A DNA stretch of 13,288 bases, from positions 1 through 13,288 of the forward strand of contig CALALX010000026.1 of the NCBI GenBank assembly GCA_937925635.1. The letters are read 5' to 3'. The DNA comes from an uncultured Caulobacter sp. Lineage in GTDB: Bacteria; Pseudomonadota; Alphaproteobacteria; Caulobacterales; Caulobacteraceae. Position 1 is the first letter of the stretch. Each line of letters begins with the position of its first letter. The position numbers and the translations under genes were made by a program. The notes under the pieces were generated by a model, which worked only from the letters and a program-made list of their open reading frames with translations, did no database searches and was not told where the DNA came from. Below are positions 1-6,810 of the stretch, piece by piece.

Positions 1-627
1 AACGCCTTCGTCATCTGCATCACCAACCCGCTCGACGCCATGGTCTGGGCGCTGCAGCAGTTCTCGGGCCTGCCGACCGGCAAGGTCGTGGGCATGGCCG
101 GCGTGCTCGACTCGGCGCGCTTCGCCTACTTCCTGGCCGAGAAGACCGGTGTCTCGGTCGAGGACATCCACGCCTGGACGCTCGGCGGCCATGGCGACGA
201 CATGGTGCCGATGGTGCGCCACTCGACGGTCGGCGGTCTGCCGCTGCCGGAACTGGTCAAGCAGGGCTGGATGACCCAGGACGAGCTGGACGGCATCGTC
301 AAGCGCACCCGCGGCGGCGGCGGCGAGATCGTCGCCCTGCTGAAGACCGGCAGCGCCTATTACGCTCCGGCCGAGAGCGCGATCGCCATGGCGACCAGCT
401 ACCTCAAGGACAAGAAGCGCGTCCTGCCCTGCGCCGCCTTCCTGACCGGCCAGTATGGCCTCAAGGACCTCTACGTCGGCGTGCCGGTGATCATCGGCGC
501 CGGCGGCGCGGAGAAGGTCATCGAGTTCGAGACCAACGACGAGGAAAAGGCGATGTTCGCCAAGTCGGTCGAGTCCGTGCAGGGCCTGATCGCGGCCTGC
601 AAGCAGATCGATCCGTCGCTGGCCTAG
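1..627 (+). CDS. mdh: Malate dehydrogenase, NAD-dependent (5' end outside window)
   Basis: Malate dehydrogenase interconverts malate and oxaloacetate with NAD in the TCA cycle, in the cytoplasm. The frame is open from base 1, so the true start lies upstream. The 208 residues present are roughly the C-terminal two thirds of a family protein of about 320 residues; the NAD-binding GxGxxG region is missing. Visible marks are ITNPLDAMVW at the start of the fragment, GMAGVLDSARF with the substrate-binding arginine (about 97-129), and GGHGDDMVPM with the catalytic histidine (about 184-213). GGHGDDMVP together with NPLDAM fits the LDH-like malate dehydrogenase group of alphaproteobacteria better than lactate dehydrogenase, although the two share a fold. 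It ends with TAG. The next gene, argE, follows after 83 bp on the same strand and has its own promoter-like sequence; sucCD, a common downstream partner in this class, is not here. Confidence 0.95.
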   Translation, partial: NAFVICITNPLDAMVWALQQFSGLPTGKVVGMAGVLDSARFAYFLAEKTGVSVEDIHAWTLGGHGDDMVPMVRHSTVGGLPLPELVKQGWMTQDELDGIVKRTRGGGGEIVALLKTGSAYYAPAESAIAMATSYLKDKKRVLPCAAFLTGQYGLKDLYVGVPVIIGAGGAEKVIEFETNDEEKAMFAKSVESVQGLIAACKQIDPSLA

Positions 628-675
628 GATCGAAGGCCTCGCGGCCTGATCGGGGCGGTCTCGCGTCGGAGAGGA

Positions 676-704
676 TTGGCGTCGGCCGGGCTGGGCCTCT
701 AACT
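676..704 (+). promoter_or_regulatory. Candidate housekeeping promoter of argE
   Basis: TTGGCG (676-681) is followed by a 17-bp spacer and CTAACT (699-704). The -35 box fits the TTGNCG form described for the Caulobacter housekeeping sigma factor, and the -10 fits CTANAW except at one base. The first base of the argE ATG (711) lies 7 nt after the -10 box, where transcription would be expected to start. No Shine-Dalgarno sequence precedes that ATG. This is a consensus match by eye, with no transcript data. Confidence 0.45.
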
Positions 705-710
705 AGCGCC

Positions 711-1880
711 ATGACCGCTTCCGACGCCCTCGCCGACCGCGCCATCGCCATCCTGCGCAGCCTGGTCTCCTTCGACACCACGTCGCGCGGCTCCAACCTA
801 GCGCTGATCGAGTGGGTCGAGGGCTATCTGGCCGACCACGGGGTCGCCTCGCGCCGGATCGCCAGCCACGACGGCGACAAGTCCAACCTGCTGGCCAGCG
901 TCGGCCCGGCGGTCGCCGGCGGGGTCGTGCTGTCGGGCCATACCGACGTGGTGCCGGTCGACGGCCAGCCCTGGACGACCGACCCCTGGACCCTGACCGA
1001 GCGGGACGGGAAGCTGTTCGGGCGCGGGGCCTCGGACATGAAGGGCTTCATCGCCCTGGCCCTGGCCGCCGTCCCGGACTTCGCCGACCTCAAGCGACCC
1101 GTGCACCTGGCCCTTTCCTACGACGAAGAGACCGGTTGCTTCGGCGCGCCCGACATGATCGCGGTCATCGGCCGCGAACTGCCGCGTCCGGCGCTGGTGA
1201 TCGTCGGCGAGCCTTCGCTGATGCAGGCCGTGAGCGGCCACAAGGGCGCGGCCTTCTTCCGCGTCGTGGTCACGGGCCGCGAGGCCCACTCCAGCCAGCC
1301 GCACCTGGGCGTGTCCGCCAACATGGCCGCGGCCGAGCTGATCGCCGCCCTGATGGCCCTGTCCGCCCGGCTGGAGGCCCAGGCCGATCCCGCGTCGCCG
1401 TTCGAGCCGAGGGGCTCGACCCTGACCATCGGCCGTATCGACGGCGGCACCGCCGCCAACATCCTGGCCCGCCGCTGCGAAATCGTCTTCGATCTGAGGG
1501 CTGCGCCGGGCAAGACTGGGGCGCTGGAAGAGCTCAAGCCGTTCATCGCCCAGGTCGCCGATCTCGACGCCCGGCTGAAGGCCCGCGACCCGGAGGCTTC
1601 GGCGGTGTTCGAGGTCATCGCCGACGTGCCGCCCATGGCCCCCGAACAGCAGGGCGCCGCCGAGGCCTTCGTGCGCGGCCTGACCGGGGACAACAGTCCG
1701 ATGCGGGTCGTGCCCTTCGCGTCCGAGGGCGGGCAGTTCCAGGGGGCCGGCTTCTCGACCGTGATCTGCGGCCCCGGCTCCATCGACCAGGCCCACCAGC
1801 CGGACGAGTACGTCGCGGTCGACCAGATGCGAAGAGGGGCCGCCTTCATGCTGCGGCTGGCGGAGGCGCTCTCCTCCTGA
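711..1880 (+). CDS. argE: Acetylornithine deacetylase, M20 family
   Basis: A 389-residue zinc hydrolase that removes acetate from N2-acetylornithine in arginine synthesis, in the cytoplasm. All M20 metal and catalytic positions are visible: H77 and D79 in GHTDVVPVDG, bridging D109 in GRGASDMKG, general base E139 and ligand E140 in SYDEETG, E167 in GEPS, and H362 in DQAHQPDEYV. H193 in GREAHSSQP marks the dimerisation (lid) domain. Length and motif order are those of ArgE. Succinyl-diaminopimelate desuccinylase (DapE) is the main alternative, but the N-terminal SFDTTSRGSNLALIEWVE and the GHKGAAF region read as ArgE. The ATG is supported by the start of homology and a promoter-like sequence whose expected start point is the ATG itself. 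Many alphaproteobacteria recycle the acetyl group with ArgJ instead, so this enzyme may be redundant or act on another N-acyl amino acid. It converges on regA, with a 35-bp gap. Confidence 0.92.
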   Translation: MTASDALADRAIAILRSLVSFDTTSRGSNLALIEWVEGYLADHGVASRRIASHDGDKSNLLASVGPAVAGGVVLSGHTDVVPVDGQPWTTDPWTLTERDGKLFGRGASDMKGFIALALAAVPDFADLKRPVHLALSYDEETGCFGAPDMIAVIGRELPRPALVIVGEPSLMQAVSGHKGAAFFRVVVTGREAHSSQPHLGVSANMAAAELIAALMALSARLEAQADPASPFEPRGSTLTIGRIDGGTAANILARRCEIVFDLRAAPGKTGALEELKPFIAQVADLDARLKARDPEASAVFEVIADVPPMAPEQQGAAEAFVRGLTGDNSPMRVVPFASEGGQFQGAGFSTVICGPGSIDQAHQPDEYVAVDQMRRGAAFMLRLAEALSS

Positions 1881-1881
1881 C

Positions 1882-1911
1882 GCGCCGGACCAGGCGAGGG
1901 AGGCCCGGCGC
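1882..1911. terminator. Possible bidirectional terminator hairpin between argE and regA
   Basis: GCGCCGG (1882-1888) pairs with CCGGCGC (1905-1911). One mismatch and two more G-C pairs continue the stem inward. It sits in the 35-bp gap between two convergent stop codons, the usual place for a shared terminator. There is no T-run on either side, so intrinsic termination is uncertain. Confidence 0.35.
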
Positions 1912-1915
1912 CGCG

Positions 1916-2470
1916 CTACCGCGGGGCGCGCTTGGCCAGGATTCGCTGCAGGGTGCGGCGATGCATCGACAGCCGCCGCGCCGTCTCCGAGACATTGTGG
2001 CCGCAGAGTTCGTAGACGCGCTGGATATGTTCCCAGCGCACGCGGTCGGCGCTCATCGGGTTCTCGGGCGGCGCCGGGTTGGCGCCCATGGCCAGCAGCG
2101 CCCGGGCCACGTCGTCGGCGTCGGCCGGCTTGGCCAGATAGTCCACGGCCCCCGCCTTCACCGCCGCGACGGCCGTGGCGATGTTGCCGTAGCCGGTCAG
2201 CATGACCACCCGCGACTCCGGCCGCGCGTCCCGCACGGCCTGGACCACCTTCAGCCCGGTGCCGTCGTCCAGCCGCATGTCGAGCACCGCATGGGCCGGG
2301 GCGGAAGCCTTCACGGCATCCAGCGCCTCGGCCACGCTGCCGGCCAGGCGGACCTCGAATCCGCGCTGCTCCAGCGCCCTGCCCAGACGGGTCCTCAGCG
2401 CCGCGTCGTCATCAAGGACGAGCAGACTCCTGTCCGGTAGGCCGGCGACGACGTCCGCGATATCGCTCAT
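1916..2470 (-). CDS. regA: Redox response regulator RegA/PrrA/ActR/RoxR
   Basis: A 184-residue DNA-binding response regulator, partner of the kinase RegB just upstream. In alphaproteobacteria this regulator controls respiration, cytochrome oxidases and, where present, photosynthesis or nitrogen fixation, in response to redox state. The receiver domain spans about residues 15-125, with acidic pocket D20 and D21, phosphoacceptor D64 in VLDMRLDDG, T92 in MLTGYG and K114 in YLAKPAD. A proline-rich linker (about 131-138) leads to a C-terminal Fis-type helix-turn-helix. Its SETARRLSMHRRTLQRIL core (161-178) and LAKRAPR tail are the almost invariant signature of this family. The start ATG is preceded by GGAG (minus strand, plus coordinates 2478-2481) at 7 nt. 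The gap to regB is 45 bp, consistent with a regB-regA operon. No residue is missing. Confidence 0.95.
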   Translation of the reverse strand: MSDIADVVAGLPDRSLLVLDDDAALRTRLGRALEQRGFEVRLAGSVAEALDAVKASAPAHAVLDMRLDDGTGLKVVQAVRDARPESRVVMLTGYGNIATAVAAVKAGAVDYLAKPADADDVARALLAMGANPAPPENPMSADRVRWEHIQRVYELCGHNVSETARRLSMHRRTLQRILAKRAPR

Positions 2471-2515
2471 CTGCTCACTCCAGGCCGTTCTCGCCGAGGT
2501 TGAATCCCGGTCGCG

Positions 2516-3949
2516 TCATTCTGTCGCGGTACTGGCCCCGACTTCAAGCCCCGTGAAGGGGTCGGCGCCCTTTGGCGCCTCGATCGCGGACCGGTTCCAG
2601 CGGGCGGTTATCACCGCGCCGCCGCGGCGCCCATTGCGGAAATCCACACTGGCGCCGGTCCGTTCCAGCAGCGTCTTGGCGATAAAGAATCCCAGGCCCA
2701 TGCCGACATGGCCGCTGCGCATGCTCTCAGCTCCAAGACGGCTGGTCACATAGGGTTCGCCCAGCTTGACCAGAACCTCGGGCGAGAAGCCCGGGCCGTC
2801 GTCGCGGACCTCCACGACGATGTGCCGCGCATCGAAGCGGGCGGTGACCAGGATCTCCGACCTGGCGAAGTCGACCGCGTTCTCGACGAAGGCCGTCAGG
2901 GCGTGCAGCACCTCGGGAAGGCGCCAGATCTCAGGCGGCGACTCGCCCGCCGGTCCGGAGACCACGGCCTCCACCCGCACGTCAGGTCCGCGGGTGTGCG
3001 GCTCGATCGCCTCCTGGACGACCTGAAGCAGACTCATCCGTTCATGGACCACGTCGCCGGCTTCCGGCGCGCGGGTCAGCCGGCGCAGGATCTCGCGACA
3101 GCGCTCGGCCTGCGACATTAGCAAGTCGGCGTCTTCCTTGAGCGGGCCCGGCGGCGCTTCGCGGGCGATCTCGCGCGCGACGATGGTCATGGTCGCCAGC
3201 GGCGTGCCGAGCTCGTGCGCGGCGGCCGCGGCCAGCGCGCCCAGGGCCGACAGGCGCTGCTCCCGGGCCAGCACGGTGTGGGCCGTGTCGAGCGCCAGCT
3301 CCATGCGGGCCGCTTCCTGCGCCGCCTGCCAGGCATAGCCGGCGCAGAAGGCGATGCCGAGGATCCGGGCCACGACGCCCCCGATCCGGTTCGTCAGCGG
3401 CGGATCGAACGGTTCGGCGTGCGGCGCCGGCAGAGGCATGGCCTGGATCGCCAGCGCTGTGCAGGCCAGGATCGCCAGCAGGCAGACGGCGATGACGTAG
3501 CGCTGCGGCAGGGTCGCGGCGGCCAGCACCGCCGGACCGATGAGCAGCAGCGAGAACGGATTCTGGATGCCGCCGGTCAGGTAGAGCATTCCCGACAGCT
3601 GCAGGATGTCGAAGGTGATGTGCGCGGCCGCTTCGTTGTCCGTCGCCAGCCGCTGGCCGGACGAGGCCAGGCCGACCAGGACGTTGAGCCAGGCCGAAAG
3701 GGCGATCAGCGCGAAGCAGGCGGCGAACGGCACGGGCAGATGCATGAAGAAGCCGACCACGACGACGGTGATCGTCTGGCCCGCCACCGCCAGCCAGCGC
3801 AGGGTGGTCAGGGTGCGCACGCGCAGTCGGCCGCGGCGCGGCACCCCCGTCGGCCACAGGGCGTCCCACCCTTGCGCGGCAGGGCGCGCGGGCCTATCGA
3901 GGCCGGGCCCTCGCTCGGCGTCCGTCGCCGGGTCTGGTGTCAGCGCCAT
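2516..3949 (-). CDS. regB: Redox sensor histidine kinase RegB/PrrB/ActS
   Basis: A 477-residue inner-membrane kinase that senses the ubiquinone pool and phosphorylates RegA. A hydrophilic N-terminus of about 45 residues precedes six hydrophobic segments (roughly 50-69, 75-95, 110-126, 131-147, 150-172, 190-207). The GGIQNPF motif (126-132) between the third and fourth matches the quinone-binding GGxxNPF signature. The H-box AAAAHELGTP has phosphoacceptor H245. C284 in QAERCREIL lies 39 residues later and corresponds to the redox-active cysteine known in Rhodobacter capsulatus RegB. The ATPase has N357 (VENAVD), DDGPGF (383-388) and GMGLG (416-420). The chosen ATG has no clear Shine-Dalgarno sequence, and the N-terminus is longer than the membrane domain needs, so a start further in is possible. 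It is divergent from the SenC gene by about 50 bp. Confidence 0.94.
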   Translation of the reverse strand: MALTPDPATDAERGPGLDRPARPAAQGWDALWPTGVPRRGRLRVRTLTTLRWLAVAGQTITVVVVGFFMHLPVPFAACFALIALSAWLNVLVGLASSGQRLATDNEAAAHITFDILQLSGMLYLTGGIQNPFSLLLIGPAVLAAATLPQRYVIAVCLLAILACTALAIQAMPLPAPHAEPFDPPLTNRIGGVVARILGIAFCAGYAWQAAQEAARMELALDTAHTVLAREQRLSALGALAAAAAHELGTPLATMTIVAREIAREAPPGPLKEDADLLMSQAERCREILRRLTRAPEAGDVVHERMSLLQVVQEAIEPHTRGPDVRVEAVVSGPAGESPPEIWRLPEVLHALTAFVENAVDFARSEILVTARFDARHIVVEVRDDGPGFSPEVLVKLGEPYVTSRLGAESMRSGHVGMGLGFFIAKTLLERTGASVDFRNGRRGGAVITARWNRSAIEAPKGADPFTGLEVGASTATE

Positions 3950-3992
3950 GCCGCCACTGTGACCCCAATTCGCGGCCGATGGCGAGCCCTAT

Positions 3993-3998
3993 GGAGAG
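3993..3998 (+). promoter_or_regulatory. Ribosome-binding site that decides the senC start
   Basis: GGAGAG lies just before GTG 4003, with 6 nt between GGAG and the GTG. The in-frame upstream candidates (3937, ATG 3979, ATG 3991) lack a comparable site, and the first would run into the regB coding sequence head-on. The GTG start gives MTRQRILLL, a normal short N-terminus before the membrane anchor. Confidence 0.5.
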
Positions 3999-4002
3999 TC
4001 TC

Positions 4003-4599
4003 GTGACGCGCCAACGGATCCTGCTTTTGATCGCCTGTTTCGCTGGATTGCTGGTGGCCGGCGGCCTGGCCTGGAGGGCCGGCGTGTTCAAGGGCGAAGG
4101 CGCCCAGGCCGGCCTGGTCGGCGGGCCGTTCCAGCTGGTCGACCAGACCGGCAAGGCGGTCGACGAAAGCGTCCTGAAGGGCAAATGGAGTGTTGTCTTC
4201 TTCGGCTTCACCTACTGTCCCGACGTCTGCCCTGGCACCCTGCAGGCGCTGACCGGCGCGATGGACCAGCTGGGGCCGAAGGCCGAAGACGTGAGGATCG
4301 TGTTCATCTCGGTCGATCCGGAGCGCGACACGCCGGCCAAGGTCCGCGCCTGGCTTGAGGCGCAGCGCCCGCCCGCCGGAACGCTCGGGCTGACCGGCAC
4401 GGTCGAGCAGTCGAACGCCGCGGCGAAGGCCTATCGCGTGTTCCACGAGAAGGCCGGCGACGGCCCCGACTATCTCGTGAACCACTCGACCGCCATGTAC
4501 CTGATGGACCCACGCGGGCGCTTCGTGAAGGTGCTGGCCTACGGCATGACGCCCGAGCAGCTCGCCGACCAGATCCGCGCCGCCATGCGCGGCGACTGA
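4003..4599 (+). CDS. senC: SCO1/SenC/PrrC copper chaperone for cytochrome oxidase
   Basis: A 198-residue membrane-anchored thioredoxin-fold protein that binds copper and helps assemble the CuA or CuB centre of terminal oxidases; in some bacteria it also acts in thiol redox control. Numbered from GTG 4003, a single N-terminal hydrophobic segment (about 6-24) anchors it with the domain in the periplasm. The copper ligands are C72 and C76 in FTYCPDVCPGT and H161 in VNHSTAMYLMDPRG. The FISVDPERDTP motif is typical of the family. Length is normal. ATG 3979 and ATG 3991 are alternative starts. It lies divergently beside regB. In Rhodobacter the family member (senC/prrC) is also next to regB and takes part in the redox signal, so a link here is likely but inferred. 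Its stop is 71 bp before the phaZ start. Confidence 0.92.
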   Translation: MTRQRILLLIACFAGLLVAGGLAWRAGVFKGEGAQAGLVGGPFQLVDQTGKAVDESVLKGKWSVVFFGFTYCPDVCPGTLQALTGAMDQLGPKAEDVRIVFISVDPERDTPAKVRAWLEAQRPPAGTLGLTGTVEQSNAAAKAYRVFHEKAGDGPDYLVNHSTAMYLMDPRGRFVKVLAYGMTPEQLADQIRAAMRGD

Positions 4600-4640
4600 G
4601 CGCGACAATTCGAACTGGACTTCGTTAAGGCGCGGCGTGT

Positions 4641-4655
4641 TATGCTGCGTTGCAC
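4641..4655 (+). promoter_or_regulatory. Putative -10 box and PhaR-like operator in the phaZ leader
   Basis: TATGCT (4641-4646) could be a -10 box, but no good -35 lies 16-18 bp upstream; the nearest is TGGACT at 4616-4621, 19 bp away. Overlapping it is CTGC-N3-GCAC (4645-4655), one base from the CTGC-N3-GCAG site reported for the PHA-granule repressor PhaR. An overlapping inverted repeat, CGTTG-CA-CAACG, covers 4648-4659. The site lies 15 bp before the phaZ ATG, where a bound repressor would block transcription. Confidence 0.3.
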
Positions 4656-4670
4656 AACGACCGAGGTTCG

Positions 4671-5921
4671 ATGCTCTACACCCTGCACGAAGCGACCTAC
4701 TATGCGGCCTCGCCCATGCGCGCCGCGGCGCGACTGACGCGCGACTGGTGGTCCTCGCCGCTCAATCCCGCCCGGGATTCGGTGGTCGGCCGGAGCCTGT
4801 ACGCAGGCGCCGACCTCTACGCCAACGTCACCCGGCGCTACGGCAAGCCCGACTGGCATATCGACGAAATCCAGGTGAACGGCCACCCGGTCCGGGTGCG
4901 TCCGACCGTGGTCTGGGAAAGCCCCTGGTGCCGCATGGTGCAGTTCGACCGGGACATGGCCGACATGCGCCACGCCGGAAAGCTGCAGCTGGACCCGGCC
5001 GTGCTGATCGTCGCCCCGATGTCCGGCCACTACGCGACGCTGCTGCGCGGCACCGTCGAGGCCTTCGCCCCCGACCATGCGGTGTTCGTCACCGACTGGA
5101 AAAACGCCCGCGATGTGCCGATGCTCGAGGGCCGCTTCGACTTCGACGACTACATCGACCACATCCAGCAGATGCTGCGCGCCCTGGGCCATCGCGCCCA
5201 CGTCGTCGCCGTCTGTCAGCCGGGGCCGCCTGTCCTGGCCGCCGCCGCCCTGATGGCCCAGGACAACGACCCGCGCCGGCCGCGCACCATGACCTTCATG
5301 GGGTCCCCGATCGACGCGCGTCTATCCCCGACCGTGACCAACAGGCTGGCCGAGGAGCGGCCGTTCACCTGGTTCCAGTCGAACATGATCTACACCGTGC
5401 CCCCGCCCTATCCGGGCGTGGGACGGCGCGTCTATCCGGGCTTCGTGCAGCTGGCCAGCTTCATGTCGATGAATCTGGAGCGTCACCAGGACGCCCACCG
5501 CCGCTACTTCGACCACCTGGTCAGCGGCGACGGCGACAGCGCCGACAAGCACCGCGCCTTCTATGACGAGTATCTGGCCGTGATGGATCTGACCGAGGAG
5601 TTCTACCTCGACACCATCCACAAGGTTTTCCAGGACTACGCCCTGCCCAAGGGCGAACTGACCCATCGCGGTCGGCTGGTGAAGCCGTCGGCGATCACCG
5701 ACATCGGACTGATGACCGTCGAGGGCGAGCTGGACGACATTTCGGGCATCGGCCAGACCCAGGCCGCCCATGAGCTCTGCGCCAACATCCCGGCAGACCT
5801 GAAGCGGGACCATGTCCAGGCCGGCGTCGGCCACTACGGGGTCTTCAACGGGCGCCGCTTCCGGGAGGAGATCTTCCCCAAGGTGGCGGGGTTCATTCGC
5901 GACCTCGATCCGGACTTCTGA
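4671..5921 (+). CDS. phaZ: Intracellular poly(3-hydroxyalkanoate) depolymerase
   Basis: A 416-residue enzyme with an alpha/beta-hydrolase fold that breaks down native storage granules of polyhydroxybutyrate or a related polyester inside the cell. The catalytic triad is visible: C182 in VAVCQPGPP (a cysteine nucleophile in place of the usual lipase serine), D355 in EGELDDISG, and H388 in GVGHYGVFNGRRF. These positions agree closely with the C183, D355 and H388 known for Ralstonia eutropha PhaZ1. There is no signal peptide, as expected for an intracellular depolymerase. The MLYTLHEATYYAASP start matches the family. The frame is open further up to TTG 4650, but ATG 4671 has GAGG (4663-4666) 4 nt upstream and fits the family N-terminus, so I chose it. 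No phaC, phaA/B or phasin gene is nearby. Confidence 0.95.
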   Translation: MLYTLHEATYYAASPMRAAARLTRDWWSSPLNPARDSVVGRSLYAGADLYANVTRRYGKPDWHIDEIQVNGHPVRVRPTVVWESPWCRMVQFDRDMADMRHAGKLQLDPAVLIVAPMSGHYATLLRGTVEAFAPDHAVFVTDWKNARDVPMLEGRFDFDDYIDHIQQMLRALGHRAHVVAVCQPGPPVLAAAALMAQDNDPRRPRTMTFMGSPIDARLSPTVTNRLAEERPFTWFQSNMIYTVPPPYPGVGRRVYPGFVQLASFMSMNLERHQDAHRRYFDHLVSGDGDSADKHRAFYDEYLAVMDLTEEFYLDTIHKVFQDYALPKGELTHRGRLVKPSAITDIGLMTVEGELDDISGIGQTQAAHELCANIPADLKRDHVQAGVGHYGVFNGRRFREEIFPKVAGFIRDLDPDF

Positions 5922-5964
5922 AGCGGGCCTTTCCCGGCGCGGTGTGCGGGCCTATCAGAAGGCC

Positions 5965-6705
5965 ATGAAGTTGTTCGGCGGGTCGGCGTTCTCCCACGGG
6001 GACCGGATCGAGGCGGACGGGTTTCCCGTTCGGCTGTCCGTCAACGCCCGCGCGCGCCGCGTCAGCCTGCGCATCGATCGCTACAGGCGGGAGGTCGTCG
6101 CCACGGCCCCCAGCGCCCGGCGACTGCCCGAGGCGGTGGCGTTCGCGCGGGAGAAGGCCGACTGGATCGCCGGCCAGCTGGCCTGCCTGCCGACCGGCCA
6201 GGTTCTGGCGCCGGCGATGACCATCGCCCTGTTCGGCGAGCCCGTGGACCTGGTCGAGGGCGCCGGCCGCGCCCGGTTGACGCCCGCGGCCGGCCCGTCG
6301 CGCGCCTGTATCCGCGCCCCGGCCGACGCGGCCTTCGGCGACCGCGTGCTGAGGCTCGTCAAGACCGAGGCGCGCCGCTGGCTGACCGATCGGACCGAGC
6401 ACTACGCTACGACGCTCGGCCGGCCGACGCCGAAGGTGGCGATCACCGATCCACGCGGCCGCTGGGGCTCCTGCCGGCCGGCCAGTCCTCGGGCCGGCGC
6501 CTCGATCCGCTACAGCTGGCGGCTGGCGCTGGCGCCGGCGGCGGTGGCCGACTACGTCGCCGCCCATGAGTGCGCGCACCTGATCGAGGCCAACCACGGT
6601 CCGCGCTTCTGGGCCATCGTCCACGACCTTGTCGGCGACCATTCCCCGCACCGCGCCTGGCTGAAGCGCGAGGGCGCCGCCCTGCACGCCTTCGGACGAG
6701 GATAG
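5965..6705 (+). CDS. YgjP-like M48-type metallopeptidase-fold protein
   Basis: A 246-residue protein of the YgjP/DUF45 family, often annotated as an M48 metallopeptidase. The N-terminal part (about 15-100) carries the basic RLSVNARARRVSLRIDR strand and the FAREKADWI helix of the family. The C-terminal part has DPRGRWGSC (162-170) and HECAHLIEANHGPRFW, which holds zinc ligands H201 and H205, catalytic E202 and third ligand H211. The family's biological substrate is not settled: the fold suggests a protease, while E. coli YgjP has been reported as a UTP pyrophosphatase. There is no signal peptide or TM, so it is cytoplasmic. ATG 5965 follows AGAAGG at a very short spacing; GTG 5944 is an alternative, adding 7 residues. 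It starts 43 bp after phaZ on the same strand and may be transcribed with it, with no known functional link. Confidence 0.85.
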   Translation: MKLFGGSAFSHGDRIEADGFPVRLSVNARARRVSLRIDRYRREVVATAPSARRLPEAVAFAREKADWIAGQLACLPTGQVLAPAMTIALFGEPVDLVEGAGRARLTPAAGPSRACIRAPADAAFGDRVLRLVKTEARRWLTDRTEHYATTLGRPTPKVAITDPRGRWGSCRPASPRAGASIRYSWRLALAPAAVADYVAAHECAHLIEANHGPRFWAIVHDLVGDHSPHRAWLKREGAALHAFGRG

Positions 6706-6711
6706 GGGCCC

Positions 6712-6747
6712 AGGGACTGCTTCCGGCGATAGCCGGTAGCAGTCCCT
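6712..6747 (+). terminator. Strong hairpin just after the YgjP-like gene
   Basis: AGGGACTGCT (6712-6721) pairs with AGCAGTCCCT (6738-6747). After one T-T mismatch, CCGGC (6723-6727) pairs with GCCGG (6732-6736) around a GATA tetraloop. The stem begins 7 bp after the TAG at 6703-6705. No U-tract follows (CAACAGCATT), so it may stop polymerase weakly or mainly protect the mRNA 3' end. Confidence 0.5.
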
Positions 6748-6810
6748 CAACAGCATTCAGACGGGGTTGAGGGACGGCTTCGCTTCGCGAAGCAGTCCCA
6801 GACCGTCCCT
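6712..6810. repeat. Cluster of nested and mutually exclusive palindromes
   Basis: Five GGGAC/GTCCC boxes lie in 99 bp: GGGAC at 6713 and 6771, GTCCC at 6742, 6795 and 6805. They form several alternative stems. Stem 1 is 6712-6727 with 6732-6747 (10 bp, one mismatch, 5 bp). Stem 2 is 6742-6750 with 6767-6775 (9 bp perfect). Stem 3 is 6770-6777 with 6803-6810 (8 bp), enclosing 6778-6783 with 6787-6792. The long-range stem is 6713-6723 with 6789-6799 (11 bp perfect). Stems 1 and 2 share bases, as do 2 and 3. It fills the gap between the convergent YgjP-like and PBP genes. It could be a bidirectional terminator or a REP/BIME-like intergenic repeat. Confidence 0.8.

Noticed and set aside
634..647. 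AGGCC-TCGC-GGCCT hairpin just after mdh as a terminator
   Set aside because: Only five base pairs and no T-run follows; such stems are frequent in GC-rich DNA.
812..2440. A 542-codon frame running across argE and the regA end on the plus strand
   Set aside because: It spans two well-supported genes on opposite strands and reads as arginine- and glycine-rich noise.
3937..4002. Upstream starts for SenC, including one inside the regB start region
   Set aside because: The earliest would make two divergent genes overlap head-on and adds residues unlike the family; GTG 4003 has the only good Shine-Dalgarno sequence.
5923..5953. Direct repeat GCGGGCCT (5923-5930 and 5946-5953) between phaZ and the YgjP-like gene
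   Set aside because: Eight-base GC-rich repeats are expected by chance, and no operator or promoter context supports it.
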